A DNA stretch of 64,000 bases from Buttiauxella sp965119215 (GTDB lineage: Bacteria > Pseudomonadota > Gammaproteobacteria > Enterobacterales > Enterobacteriaceae), in NCBI GenBank assembly GCA_965119215.1, contig CBCPKK010000008.1:62001-126000 (forward strand). Reading direction: 5' to 3'. The position numbers and the translations under genes were made by a program. Below, one piece after another: positions 54,160 to 63,081 of this stretch (position 1 is its first letter; every line of letters begins with the position of its first letter). The notes under the pieces are model-generated. The model did no database searches and was not told the DNA's origin. It saw nothing but the letters and a program-made list of their open reading frames with translations.

Positions 54160-57100
54160 GTGAAATTTACAAAAGTAATCGCTTCGACGCTTGCTGTTTC
54201 ACTGGTCACAAACACCTTGAGCTGGGCATTTTATATTTCGCTGATCAATATGGTCACTACGCCTAAAGTATACGCAGCAGATGCCATATTTGACCAGCTG
54301 GAAAGTAACTTTAACCTGTCGAATCCCAATGCAAACCGAAACGCTCCGACCAGTGCCCAGGACATCGTGGAGAAGTATAAAAATGCAGGATCTGGCGGAA
54401 ATTTAAGTGGCACCATATCCGACAAATATGCGGGTAAGGCGGACTCCCAAAATCTAAATGTCGGAAAATACGGAACATCAAACTCTAATGAAAGTGTGAT
54501 GGGTAACGCTGCGAGTGACGGCAAATCTATAGGTCGCTCAGTATCTCTGCCGAGTATGTCGGGTGGAACCATTAATTCGAGTTATACAAAAGAGGGGGCA
54601 AAGCAACTTTCACGTGATGCGAGCGGAAATATTTCAATAAGTAATAGTGCCATTACCACTCCGGGCACAAAAACAAATACCGGCGAGATTTTCAGCTCAG
54701 AACAAAAGCACAGTGACACAAAGTTTGCTGCTGGTGGCCGCTACGGAGATGAAGACGGTTTTCTAGACGATATTAAGAATCGGAAAAGCCAGCTTTTTGA
54801 AGCTCAGAGCTATGATGGTGTGGCTTACCGTACTCTGGTAAATGCGAATAAAGACAATCCGGCCCCGAATGTAAAACCTAACGACCCGATGTTTAATGCT
54901 GGCCGTAATGAAATCGGTAATGCAGTAGCCGGTACGGGTAACTGGCTTCAGAACTGTAATACAGAAACAAAGACGCAGACAATTACCACTCACTACCCGG
55001 ATTACAAAGAGTCCTACTGCAACTCCCCGAAAAAAGACAACTTCAACTCTTGCACAATAACCCGAGATTTTACTGTGCCTGTTTATATTTCCGGTGGGAA
55101 CGGGGACCTGTCTGTTTGTGGTGATAATTGTGTAAGAATCTGGTTTGGCCGCAGGGATGATAACTACTGGCAGAACGGTGTATTTGATAACTCCCTGGTA
55201 CTCAAGTTTCACCCAGATGCGAAGCTGGCAACGGCTAGGGTGGTTGCCGCAGAGTGGGATGACCATATGAGGGTAACTTTGGATGGGAATCAAATTTTTG
55301 CGCACATTGATGGTGATTATCGGGATTATGATTATGAAGCTCCAAAGGGTGGCTGGGAGCAGGACAAGTCATGGAAGTTGAATGCGCCAATAGATATCAC
55401 CGAGAAGGTTCGCAACTCAGTCTATAACGAGCCAGACCGTGAAGTGACGATGGCCTCCCGTGTATGGGTCGGCGGTAAAGGCGAAGGGTATTTCGAGGTC
55501 GAATTAACATTTGAAAATATGAAACTGGAAGACAAGCATGTCCAGGAGCCTGCGGGATGCTATGACGCCGTAAAAGATACCAGCTCATTCTGCCGTTTTG
55601 ACCGCTTTGCAGATATGGACGTAGGGACTAAGCGTTTACCAGCCGATATTCTCAATATGGCAAAACCTCTGTATGAAGGGGATAAAGGCTTCCTGACGTG
55701 GAAGACGAATCTGGAAGGTTACTTCTGCGACCCCCTGGCTAAAGAAAAGATCTGCTCGTATGACGCCAGTGGCAAAATTATGAAAGATAAGGAAGGTAAC
55801 GACCTTTGCTACAACTATGATGACATCAAGAATATGCCCGATGCATGCGGTGTATATAAGAATGATGCGGCCTGCGTAATGGACAGCCAGACTTGTGCTG
55901 AAGGCTGGTACGACGAAGGGACTAAGAGTTGCTACATGTACGAGCAGAAGTACACCTGCGACAGAGGTAAAGATGTTGTGCGTGAAGTGGAATCTCAGAC
56001 CAATGCTTGTGTAGGGATGATCCCATGTTCTGGAGGGACCTGTGAAACAGGACCGAAGGAAGAGAACAAAGACTTTGGCAAAGTCATCGCGTACTCAAAC
56101 ATGGTCCAATACATGCAGGGTGAAGCTAAATGTACAGACCCAAATGATCCTAACACCTGTTCTGTATTCGAAGGTAAACAGGAATGGTGTGGGCGCTCAG
56201 TAGGCTTTGTTAATGGACTGGCTAAGACGGATTGCTGCGAAGCGCCGCAGGGAACGGCAAGCTCCCTGGAAGCAATAATGCTGGCCGGTTCGATGATTCG
56301 AAATACTAACTGGAGTGCCGTAAATAGTACTCTTGTCAATTGGACCGGAGGGGACACAGGCTCCTGGGCATCTATGGCTAACTCCGTGGGTGAATGGACA
56401 GCTTCCGCAGGCAAAACTGTTGGGCAAATGTGGAGTAACGTCACCAGTTCTCTGACCAGTGTTTATGAGAATGTGGCCGGTAATCTGGGTCGAACTGTTG
56501 GCTCTGCTGGTGCGTCAGGTGGCGCAAGTGGAACCGGGCAGCTGGCACAAGAAACCATGACAAGTTTTGGTCTGGGCCAATTGAAACAAATGGCGATGAA
56601 TAAGGCTTACGATCTTCTGCCAGGCGCGGTAAGAGATTTCGTTTTTGATGCTGCAAGGTCAACAGCTCAAAATGCGGTATTTTCAACAGCGGTAACGAAT
56701 TTCATGCTTGCCTTAAATGTAATTGGCTGGATTTATACAGCATATCAAGTCACCAAAATGTTACTGGAAATGCTGGTTGCTTGTGATCAAAAGGAAATGG
56801 AAGCAAGTATCCATAAAAATCAGAAATCCTGCTTTACAATTGATACAGAACGCTGTGTGAAATATTTAAACATAGGTTTTACTAAGAAGTGCGTTAAAAA
56901 GGCTACTGACATGTGTTGTTATAACTCCATGCTGTCGCGTGTAATTATGCAACAGGCATATCCACAATTAGGAATAGATCCTATTGCTGAAAAATGTGTT
57001 GGGTTGTCAATAACTCAAATTCAACAGCTTGACTTTGATAAAATCGACTTAACTGAATGGATTAATGATGCAGTACAGGTTGGAGAAGTGCCGGACCAGT

Positions 57101-57348
57101 ACAGCAAATTCACAGAGGAGTCTGTGACGGCCAATTTGCCATTCAAAAACGAGAATTATCAGTTACCTTCGGAAAGAGCTAAAGAATCAATGGGCGGTGA
57201 GGATAATATGATTAAAGCTAAACAGGAGAACTCTCAGGCGATACAGGAGGCTAACGTTGATTGTAGCTATTTACCTCGACCGGCAATATGTGAAGTGGGT
57301 TCAACATCAGTAGATCCAATAACCGGAAAGCAACTTCCAAAATATTAG
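54160..57348 (+). CDS. trhN: TrhN (TraN-like) mating-pair stabilisation protein
   Basis: 1062 residues from GTG 54160 (AAGGAG upstream). Signal peptide VIASTLAVSLVTNTLSWA. A glycine/serine-rich N-terminal region is followed by a long cysteine-rich TraN domain (for example EKYTCDRGKDVVREVESQTNACVGMIPCSGGTC) and a C-terminal part with a hydrophobic helix region and CCYNSMLSR. TraN is an outer-membrane protein that stabilises mating pairs by contacting the recipient. A dispersed palindrome lies near the start. Confidence 0.85.
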   Translation: MKFTKVIASTLAVSLVTNTLSWAFYISLINMVTTPKVYAADAIFDQLESNFNLSNPNANRNAPTSAQDIVEKYKNAGSGGNLSGTISDKYAGKADSQNLNVGKYGTSNSNESVMGNAASDGKSIGRSVSLPSMSGGTINSSYTKEGAKQLSRDASGNISISNSAITTPGTKTNTGEIFSSEQKHSDTKFAAGGRYGDEDGFLDDIKNRKSQLFEAQSYDGVAYRTLVNANKDNPAPNVKPNDPMFNAGRNEIGNAVAGTGNWLQNCNTETKTQTITTHYPDYKESYCNSPKKDNFNSCTITRDFTVPVYISGGNGDLSVCGDNCVRIWFGRRDDNYWQNGVFDNSLVLKFHPDAKLATARVVAAEWDDHMRVTLDGNQIFAHIDGDYRDYDYEAPKGGWEQDKSWKLNAPIDITEKVRNSVYNEPDREVTMASRVWVGGKGEGYFEVELTFENMKLEDKHVQEPAGCYDAVKDTSSFCRFDRFADMDVGTKRLPADILNMAKPLYEGDKGFLTWKTNLEGYFCDPLAKEKICSYDASGKIMKDKEGNDLCYNYDDIKNMPDACGVYKNDAACVMDSQTCAEGWYDEGTKSCYMYEQKYTCDRGKDVVREVESQTNACVGMIPCSGGTCETGPKEENKDFGKVIAYSNMVQYMQGEAKCTDPNDPNTCSVFEGKQEWCGRSVGFVNGLAKTDCCEAPQGTASSLEAIMLAGSMIRNTNWSAVNSTLVNWTGGDTGSWASMANSVGEWTASAGKTVGQMWSNVTSSLTSVYENVAGNLGRTVGSAGASGGASGTGQLAQETMTSFGLGQLKQMAMNKAYDLLPGAVRDFVFDAARSTAQNAVFSTAVTNFMLALNVIGWIYTAYQVTKMLLEMLVACDQKEMEASIHKNQKSCFTIDTERCVKYLNIGFTKKCVKKATDMCCYNSMLSRVIMQQAYPQLGIDPIAEKCVGLSITQIQQLDFDKIDLTEWINDAVQVGEVPDQYSKFTEESVTANLPFKNENYQLPSERAKESMGGEDNMIKAKQENSQAIQEANVDCSYLPRPAICEVGSTSVDPITGKQLPKY
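54302..54312. repeat. dispersed palindrome AAAGTWACTTT, copy 16
   Basis: Exact copy with central A, read as E-S-N-F in trhN, a different frame from the K-V-T-F copies. Confidence 0.8.
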
Positions 57349-57355
57349 TAACAAT

Positions 57356-57385
57356 AAAAAGGGGGCCAAACTTGGCCCCTTTTTA
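57356..57385. terminator. bidirectional terminator between trhN and the lipoprotein gene
   Basis: AAAAAGGGGGCCAAA and TTGGCCCCTTTTT form a long perfect stem with A/T tails that serves both convergent genes. Confidence 0.9.
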
Positions 57386-57397
57386 CATATTGTGAAA

Positions 57398-58273
57398 TTA
57401 CCAGAATTTTTTGATAAGTGTTTTTTCAGGGTAACCCTTTTTACCTAGTTCACCTTTAAGCAAGTAATAATCTGCTCCGTCGATTGAAACTGCTAACATA
57501 CGAGGGGCGGTATATGTCGAGTCTGCTCTCATAATAAATCCATTATACCCTTTAGAACTTTTGTCCCATGTGGTCTGAATAAGACCGTAGCGAATGACAG
57601 AATAATTTCCTTTAGGCAATTTTAATTGAGAAAGCTCTGTACCAACTGCTGGCCTGATAGCTTGAAATTCAAAAAGTCGCTTATCAAATGCAATATCTTT
57701 TGTTGGTTTGGAAGATAAAACACACTCATTGAATTTTGCCATCATTGACATTTCAATCACGCACTCGTCAACTGCTTTAACTTGTTTATCAGCGTTAAAT
57801 CCACGTTTCGCAGAACTATCCTTTACAAAGTTAAATGTATAACGAGCACCTTCCTTTACGAGCGAAGGATCATCGTAAGGTAAGTTATTTGGATTAGGAA
57901 CAAAGGCGACAAACTGTTCGGTACTAATGAACTCAGCATCTTCTTTGCTATATAAAGAGCCTAACGTCATGATGCTTAAACCGGACAACCCTCCAGTTAC
58001 TGCCCCCATTGCACCATTCATAAGGTATTTGGAGATGCCAGCTTCATCAGAGCTACCGGGTTTGACCTCGGAATCCGCAAATGAAACATCGACACCTGCG
58101 AGCGAATACGCGTTTTTAGCGACAGAATCAGCCGGATTTGCCGTCCAATAAAAACCATGGGAATTCGACTTTTGGGCTGTATCTGGGGTCTTTCCAACAT
58201 TTGATGCACAACCGGCCATCAATGCAGATGAAGTGAGAACGAAAGCCAGAGAAAGTGATTGGTTAAGTTTCAT
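57398..58273 (-). CDS. large putative lipoprotein, 291 aa
   Basis: The signal LSLAFVLTSSALMAGC gives lipidation at C22 followed by ASNVGK. The mature chain has a glycine-rich hydrophobic stretch (KYLMNGAMGAVTGGLSGLSIMTLGS) and two cysteines (DECVIEM, NECVLSS). It runs opposite to the transfer operon and diverges from the helicase gene. It may be a surface exclusion or envelope protein, as lipoproteins next to transfer genes often are, but there is no direct evidence. Confidence 0.55.
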   Translation of the reverse strand: MKLNQSLSLAFVLTSSALMAGCASNVGKTPDTAQKSNSHGFYWTANPADSVAKNAYSLAGVDVSFADSEVKPGSSDEAGISKYLMNGAMGAVTGGLSGLSIMTLGSLYSKEDAEFISTEQFVAFVPNPNNLPYDDPSLVKEGARYTFNFVKDSSAKRGFNADKQVKAVDECVIEMSMMAKFNECVLSSKPTKDIAFDKRLFEFQAIRPAVGTELSQLKLPKGNYSVIRYGLIQTTWDKSSKGYNGFIMRADSTYTAPRMLAVSIDGADYYLLKGELGKKGYPEKTLIKKFW

Positions 58274-58446
58274 TGCTGTTACCTTCTTGTTGTCTTTAGA
58301 TGTGCTTAGTATTCCATAGAACCCAAAAAACCTAATACCCTTTGGATAACAAAATTTGATTTTTAATCAGTGGATTAACGTATCTAAAACGTAAAAATCT
58401 GCCTTAGGTTCTAGTTATACTGTCACCTTGATTTGAAGGAGGACGA

Positions 58447-60240
58447 ATGAGCACTGCCAGCCCTGGTCAGAAGAAAATTATTAACAATATGAGTGCTAAC
58501 AATATGGTGATCGCTGCGCCCGGGAGCGGTAAGTCGTTCACGATGATTGAGGGGGTGGCTGAGATACTTAATCGTTTTCCGTATGCAAGAATTGGAATGG
58601 TAACGTTCACTAGAGCCGCAGCTGACTCACTGTCAGAAAAGCTGAAGAAAAAACTGACTGAAGAAAAACTGGACCGAATAAAAATAAATACTTTTCACGG
58701 GTTTGTGAAAATGCAGTTGGATGAAATGAAATGGAATGGACGATTGCTAATTGGAAGTGCCTTAAGGTCCATGATACACCGCGCTATCAATCACGCAGGT
58801 ATTTCGATGGATCTAAGTGCAGCCGAGTTTGCGATTGACGCTATAGGAAGGGAAACAGACCATGATGTTGTCGCTATCAAGTTTTCCTCCCTGCAAATTA
58901 ACTTGTTTAATACTTATCAGAAGCTGTGTCAGAAAGATGGTGTGGCGGATTTTAATGCCCTGTCAAAATACGTAACCAGCCAGTTAAACTCAGGAATGAT
59001 ACGACCGTTAAATCTTACCCATCTAATAGTTGATGAGGTACAGGACACCGATTCGATACAGTTCTCATGGATAAGCCAGCACACCCGGAGAGGTATCCAT
59101 ACCAGTATCGTGGGTGATGATGACCAGGCAATCTATTCATTCAGGTCATCCGGAGGGGTTAAAATCTTTCAGATGTTCGAAAAAAACTTCACCCCGAATG
59201 TATTTTATCTAAATACCTGTTTTCGATGTGAGCCGGAGATTCTTTCGTTCGCAGATACACTGATACAGCACAATAATTACCGCTATACGAAAGAGCTTCA
59301 ATCGGGAAAGGAGGGCGGGGGAAAAGTAACTTTCTTTTGCTACCGGTCCATGGAGGAACAGTTACAGGGGATTGTGGAATTGATAGACCAAGACCCTTAT
59401 GGCTGGGCCATCCTCAGCAGAGGCAACGCTCACCTGGACAAGGTAGAGAACATCCTCAGCCAGGAAACGATAAGGTACGGCGGTAAATCATTTTGGGATG
59501 AGAAGGAAAGTAGCGATGTCCTGCATCTGATGGCATTTTTCCGACATCCTTATGATAAAAGGCTCATGAAGCGAGTGCTGGCTTTATTCGGGGAGGATGA
59601 ACAAGTCCTTGATGAAGTAGCCAGTAGAATGGCCGGTAAAAAAGTAACTTTTGACATGCTGCCGTTACCCGAAGAAAGCAGTGTCGCTGTTAAATCAATC
59701 CATAAAAACTTCTCCCGCTTTATAACTGACACAAGAGATAAGGCTGAAATAGCCAAGAGAATACAAAATTTAATAAAGTGGATGGAAAATGCATTTATCA
59801 AAATGGTTTCGGCTAAAGGAGGGCAGTCAATAACTCGGGTGGCGATAGATACTTGCCAGCAGTGGGCCGAAAGGGATGGTTGGGATAAGATGATCAATCG
59901 GGCTGCTGGGTTGTGTCTTGGGACCAAAAAAAATAATAAAGAGTACACACCAGACAAAGTGGTCCTCTCGACATTACACGGTTCGAAAGGACTTGAATGG
60001 AAAAAAGTAATTATTCTGAGTTGTACATCAGAGCAGATTCCAAATCCAAAATGTGTCGGAACTGAGTTAATAGAAGAGGAACGCCGGTTGTTATATGTAG
60101 GTTGTACCAGAGCAGAAAAGGAACTTTATGTATTATGGTATGGGGCACCTTCGTATTTTTTAAATGAGTGCGCACCTGAAATGGTTATCGAGGCAGAGAG
60201 CGCCCTGACACGACCTAAGCAGATAGAAAAAAACGATTGA
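58447..60240 (+). CDS. trhI: TrhI: UvrD/Rep-type superfamily 1 helicase
   Basis: 597 residues with all main SF1A motifs: Walker A APGSGKSF (about residues 22-29), Ia VTFTRAAADSL, II LIVDEVQDTD, III VGDDDQAIYSFR, IV NTCFRCEPEIL, V LSTLHGSKGLEWKKVII and VI EEERRLLYVGCTRAEKELYVLW. In IncHI plasmids a helicase of this type is part of the transfer region. It is shorter than host UvrD (about 720 residues). Two dispersed palindromes lie in it. Confidence 0.8.
   Translation: MSTASPGQKKIINNMSANNMVIAAPGSGKSFTMIEGVAEILNRFPYARIGMVTFTRAAADSLSEKLKKKLTEEKLDRIKINTFHGFVKMQLDEMKWNGRLLIGSALRSMIHRAINHAGISMDLSAAEFAIDAIGRETDHDVVAIKFSSLQINLFNTYQKLCQKDGVADFNALSKYVTSQLNSGMIRPLNLTHLIVDEVQDTDSIQFSWISQHTRRGIHTSIVGDDDQAIYSFRSSGGVKIFQMFEKNFTPNVFYLNTCFRCEPEILSFADTLIQHNNYRYTKELQSGKEGGGKVTFFCYRSMEEQLQGIVELIDQDPYGWAILSRGNAHLDKVENILSQETIRYGGKSFWDEKESSDVLHLMAFFRHPYDKRLMKRVLALFGEDEQVLDEVASRMAGKKVTFDMLPLPEESSVAVKSIHKNFSRFITDTRDKAEIAKRIQNLIKWMENAFIKMVSAKGGQSITRVAIDTCQQWAERDGWDKMINRAAGLCLGTKKNNKEYTPDKVVLSTLHGSKGLEWKKVIILSCTSEQIPNPKCVGTELIEEERRLLYVGCTRAEKELYVLWYGAPSYFLNECAPEMVIEAESALTRPKQIEKND
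59323..59333. repeat. dispersed palindrome AAAGTWACTTT, copy 17
   Basis: Exact copy with central A, read as G-K-V-T-F in the helicase gene. Confidence 0.8.
59641..59651. repeat. dispersed palindrome AAAGTWACTTT, copy 18
   Basis: Exact copy with central A, read as K-K-V-T-F, 318 bp after copy 17. This is the closest pair of exact copies in the window. Confidence 0.8.
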
Positions 60241-60659
60241 GCAACCATTTACAAGAAGTTGGTTGTGTTGTATATATATTAATAGAAGTTCAAACTAGTC
60301 TTAAAAATATTAGCTTCACTCAAAAGTTAGCACACCCCAAAGTAGCTTTATTCATAATTGCCGTGAAAAGCGGCCAACCTTCATAAAGAAGGTTGTAATA
60401 CACCACCGGCAAAATGTTCCTCATTGTCGTTGGTGCGATTACTTATGCCTATCACGTCAGTTATCCGTTTTTCCCAAATCGTAACAACTTAAAGCTCTTA
60501 ATTGAGCCTATTTTGTTACGTACTTCTAATGCCAGACAAGTATAAGTCAGCGCGGTTCGTTGCCTACGGGGGATGAATGACAGGCTTTTGCCTCCAAAAA
60601 ACCGGTAATTCGTTCTGTCGATTTACTGCTTTTAAGTTAAATCATATAGGTAAATAATC
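60241..60659. other. intergenic region with hairpins
   Basis: 420 bp without a convincing gene. It contains AACCTTC-ATAAA-GAAGGTT at 60376-60394 and AGGC-TTTT-GCCT near 60583-60594. It presumably holds the promoter and leader of the 60660 operon. Confidence 0.4.
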
Positions 60660-61532
60660 ATGTCTTTTGAAAATGTTGTCAGCAAACAGCTCGTTAATGG
60701 TATCTCAAAGTTATATCAAACTGCATATAGCAAAGATATCCCTCAAGAATTAGCTGAAAATCTTCGTAGTTCTTTTTCGCATTATGCTGAAAAGAAAGCA
60801 GAGATTATAGTAGTTATGAATGAGACAGAGTTTTCGACAATTGAATTATTTACATTTAATTCAGTTTCAAAACTTGGCGACTGCATTGCTAAAAATAATG
60901 GGTTTTATCATGTGAAAACAAAGCATTTCGATGTCAATAAAATTGACTTAGAAGAAGCGGTTGAATTATTAAATCGTGTGCCTCTCGTTCCACTTTGTAA
61001 AACCAAAAAAGATCTAGATATTTTCGTCAAAGATGCATTCGCAGAATTTGGGTTAGATACTTATCTCGATGCGGATAATCTTTATTTTTCACTCGAAAAG
61101 TCTAAAGAACTGGAAAATACTCATCTTACAGAATGGATTTGCCAGGTCATTGAAAGTCAGCGAAAGTTAGTTATTCGTGAAGAGTTCAATGCTGCCGCGA
61201 ATGCTTCTTATGATAATCTTGTCCAGTTTAATAAGGTAATTCGCCCGTTACTTAAACGTCTTGGTTTCCCTAATGAACTGATGGAGCATTCTTTCAGAGA
61301 GTTGAGAGCTTTTGATATGAGTGGATGGGATAATGTAATTTCAAAAAATATGGATCAACTGGCAAAACGTGAGTTTTATTATAGTCAAGATGAAACTTTA
61401 ATTGCCGACGCATTAAATGATAAGAATGCATCAACTCCAATCAACGATAACAAATGGTTTAACAAACCAGGTGTCATCGCTTGCATCGGTGCTGTGTTTG
61501 TATTCTGCACTTTTAATGTATTTTATCTGTAA
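60660..61532 (+). CDS. hypothetical tail-anchored protein, 290 aa
   Basis: A soluble, helical, charged protein that ends in one membrane helix (GVIACIGAVFVFCTFNVFYL), so it is probably tail-anchored with its main domain in the cytoplasm. Middle segments (FVKDAFAEFGLDTYLDADNLYFSLEK, FNKVIRPLLKRLGFPNELMEHSFREL) suggest a helical bundle. I recognise no family. It is the first gene of an operon leading to the CobS-like ATPase. Confidence 0.5.
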   Translation: MSFENVVSKQLVNGISKLYQTAYSKDIPQELAENLRSSFSHYAEKKAEIIVVMNETEFSTIELFTFNSVSKLGDCIAKNNGFYHVKTKHFDVNKIDLEEAVELLNRVPLVPLCKTKKDLDIFVKDAFAEFGLDTYLDADNLYFSLEKSKELENTHLTEWICQVIESQRKLVIREEFNAAANASYDNLVQFNKVIRPLLKRLGFPNELMEHSFRELRAFDMSGWDNVISKNMDQLAKREFYYSQDETLIADALNDKNASTPINDNKWFNKPGVIACIGAVFVFCTFNVFYL

Positions 61533-61533
61533 A

Positions 61534-61558
61534 CCTGTAAAGGGGAGGCCCTTACAGG
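61534..61558 (+). promoter_or_regulatory. intergenic hairpin 1 of the 60.7-63 kb operon
   Basis: CCTGTAA and TTACAGG pair, extended by GGG/CCC, between the 60660 and 61589 genes. There is no U-tract immediately after, but TTTCTCTCTTTTT follows 3 bp later. It could be an attenuator or a processing stem. Confidence 0.55.
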
Positions 61559-61588
61559 GTTTCTCTCTTTTTCCGAGAGGAGCTTTGT

Positions 61589-61966
61589 ATGTCATTTCTG
61601 GATAGTATTAATGAAGTAAGAATATCTGGCGTAGTTGTCAGCATTAAAGTTAAGGCAATTGCAGACGGTTGTTGTGGTGCATTGTTAAAACTAAAACAAA
61701 GTATGAGTGTAGATGTCGATGGCGAAAAGATAGAGAGAGAATCCTGTATTCAAATCAAAGTCCCGCCTGAATTATACTCAACTAAGTTCGCTGACATTGA
61801 GCAAGGTGATGAGGTATTAATCTCCGGTGTGCTGGTGGTCGATAACGTAATAATAAACGGGAGAGAGCAACCTCTTGGTTATATGCGCGTACTCGCAACT
61901 AGCATAAATGCACATCTACCAAAACCCGCAAAAGGTTTCGGTTGTTCGACCTTCAAACAGAATTGA
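61589..61966 (+). CDS. OB-fold-like small protein, possible ssDNA-binding
   Basis: 125 residues, start with GAGAGGAG upstream. The strand order (INEVRISGVVVSIKVKAIA, CGALLKLKQS, ERESCIQIKVPPELY, QGDEVLISGVLVVDNVIING, LGYMRVLATSIN) matches an OB-fold like those of PriB/SSB-type proteins. It may bind single-stranded DNA or a nucleic-acid partner of the CobS-like ATPase. No direct functional motif is available. Confidence 0.5.
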   Translation: MSFLDSINEVRISGVVVSIKVKAIADGCCGALLKLKQSMSVDVDGEKIERESCIQIKVPPELYSTKFADIEQGDEVLISGVLVVDNVIINGREQPLGYMRVLATSINAHLPKPAKGFGCSTFKQN

Positions 61967-61984
61967 GTTAAACCAACCCTTAAA

Positions 61985-62015
61985 GGGAGAAATCCCTTTA
62001 CATGGGATTTCTCCC
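61985..62015 (+). promoter_or_regulatory. intergenic hairpin 2 of the operon
   Basis: A perfect 12-bp stem (GGGAGAAATCCC/GGGATTTCTCCC) with loop TTTACAT. It ends 2-3 bp before the AGGAGA ribosome site of the next gene, so it could mask or time translation. An overlapping small stem, CCC-TTAAA-GGG at 61977-61987, competes with it. Confidence 0.65.
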
Positions 62016-62027
62016 TCAGGAGAGCCC

Positions 62028-63014
62028 ATGAAACCAAGACTATGTGATCCACGGCAAATGAGTCTTTTCTCAATGTTTGATGTAATTGAGGAAGATGAAC
62101 CTGCACCCATAATAAGCCAACCATTGAATATAATTGCTGAAGTAATTCATCAAGAGTCAATGAAGGTGAATAGGGTAGAAACTGGACCCGTTCATGTTAT
62201 AGGTATAGAACCTGCCAATCACTTTATACCCGAAACAATATCCTCCGGCACTGTAATAGCTCATTCATTGTTACCTGAAGGATCACTACTGCACCGTCAT
62301 AATAAGGTTCAGGAAAATGATTACCTACTGACATTAGATGAGTACAAAAGTGACCTTGGCGGGCTTGTCTACGAATGGACAGCTGACCATGTGTATACAC
62401 TGTATGCAGAAGCTCTGGATGATTCACTAAGAGCAATACGACTTCTGATAAGCCTTAAACAGCTTTATTTAGATGAGGGCACTGGGTTTAGGACAGCACA
62501 TCCTGCACTTCTGTACGAAACAGAATGGCTGATGTCTGATAACTTCGAGCTCGCATGTAAGGTCTTTCAGCTTCGTGCTGACGAGATTCGTTCCTCAGTG
62601 AAGTCTATTGTTTATGAAGCAACACACAACAAATCAAATATGCGTCAGAAATATGGTCAGTACAAAAATGACCAGAAGGTTATATTCCATGTCTGCAATG
62701 ATGGCACTGGATGGCCTGTTTTTTTCGATGACGACTATTTTATGGAAGATAATCAGCTTGCTATTACATGGACTGATGAAGACCTGCTTATTATTTTTAA
62801 AGCGGCATTCAATGACTCCATAGATTTGTTTGAAAGCTTAGTTAATAAAAATCGACTTACATTACGGACACCTCGCGGAAAGATTTATATTAATCCTATT
62901 TTTAGTAATGAATTGGATTGGATCGCCTCGGATGCATTCGAAATTGTAGGTAATCATTTGGGATATGACGTTGGTTTGGTTCGCCAAACAATAGCGTTAG
63001 CCTGCCAAATGTAA
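62028..63014 (+). CDS. hypothetical protein with duplicated domain, 328 aa
   Basis: From ATG 62028 with AGGAGA upstream; the longer open frame from 61908 lies over the preceding gene. After an acidic N-terminal part, two similar halves occur. One contains WTADHVYTLYAEALDDSLRAIRLLISL...PALLYETEWLMSDNFELACKVF. The other contains WTDEDLLIIFKAAFNDSIDLFESLVN...PIFSNELDWIASDAFEIVGNHL. This looks like an internal duplication of about 85 residues. Family and function unknown; it sits just before the CobS-like gene. Confidence 0.5.
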   Translation: MKPRLCDPRQMSLFSMFDVIEEDEPAPIISQPLNIIAEVIHQESMKVNRVETGPVHVIGIEPANHFIPETISSGTVIAHSLLPEGSLLHRHNKVQENDYLLTLDEYKSDLGGLVYEWTADHVYTLYAEALDDSLRAIRLLISLKQLYLDEGTGFRTAHPALLYETEWLMSDNFELACKVFQLRADEIRSSVKSIVYEATHNKSNMRQKYGQYKNDQKVIFHVCNDGTGWPVFFDDDYFMEDNQLAITWTDEDLLIIFKAAFNDSIDLFESLVNKNRLTLRTPRGKIYINPIFSNELDWIASDAFEIVGNHLGYDVGLVRQTIALACQM

Positions 63015-63025
63015 TTGAATTAATT

Positions 63026-63053
63026 GCCCACTGGCAAACATCAGCCAGTTGGC
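63026..63053 (+). promoter_or_regulatory. intergenic hairpin 3 of the operon
   Basis: GCCCACTGGC and GCCAGTTGGC pair with one mismatch and an 8-base loop, between the duplicated-domain gene and the CobS-like gene. It is the third gene junction in a row with a stem. Confidence 0.55.
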
Positions 63054-63081
63054 GGTGTTTGCGTATAACGGAGATTTACTT

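Noticed and set aside
29353..59651. Explanation of the dispersed motif by codon bias of K-V-T-F
   Set aside because: Intergenic copies (6370, 8166, 12064, 15362, 18728, 25023, 36128) and copies in other frames (20074, 54302) rule out a purely protein-level cause.
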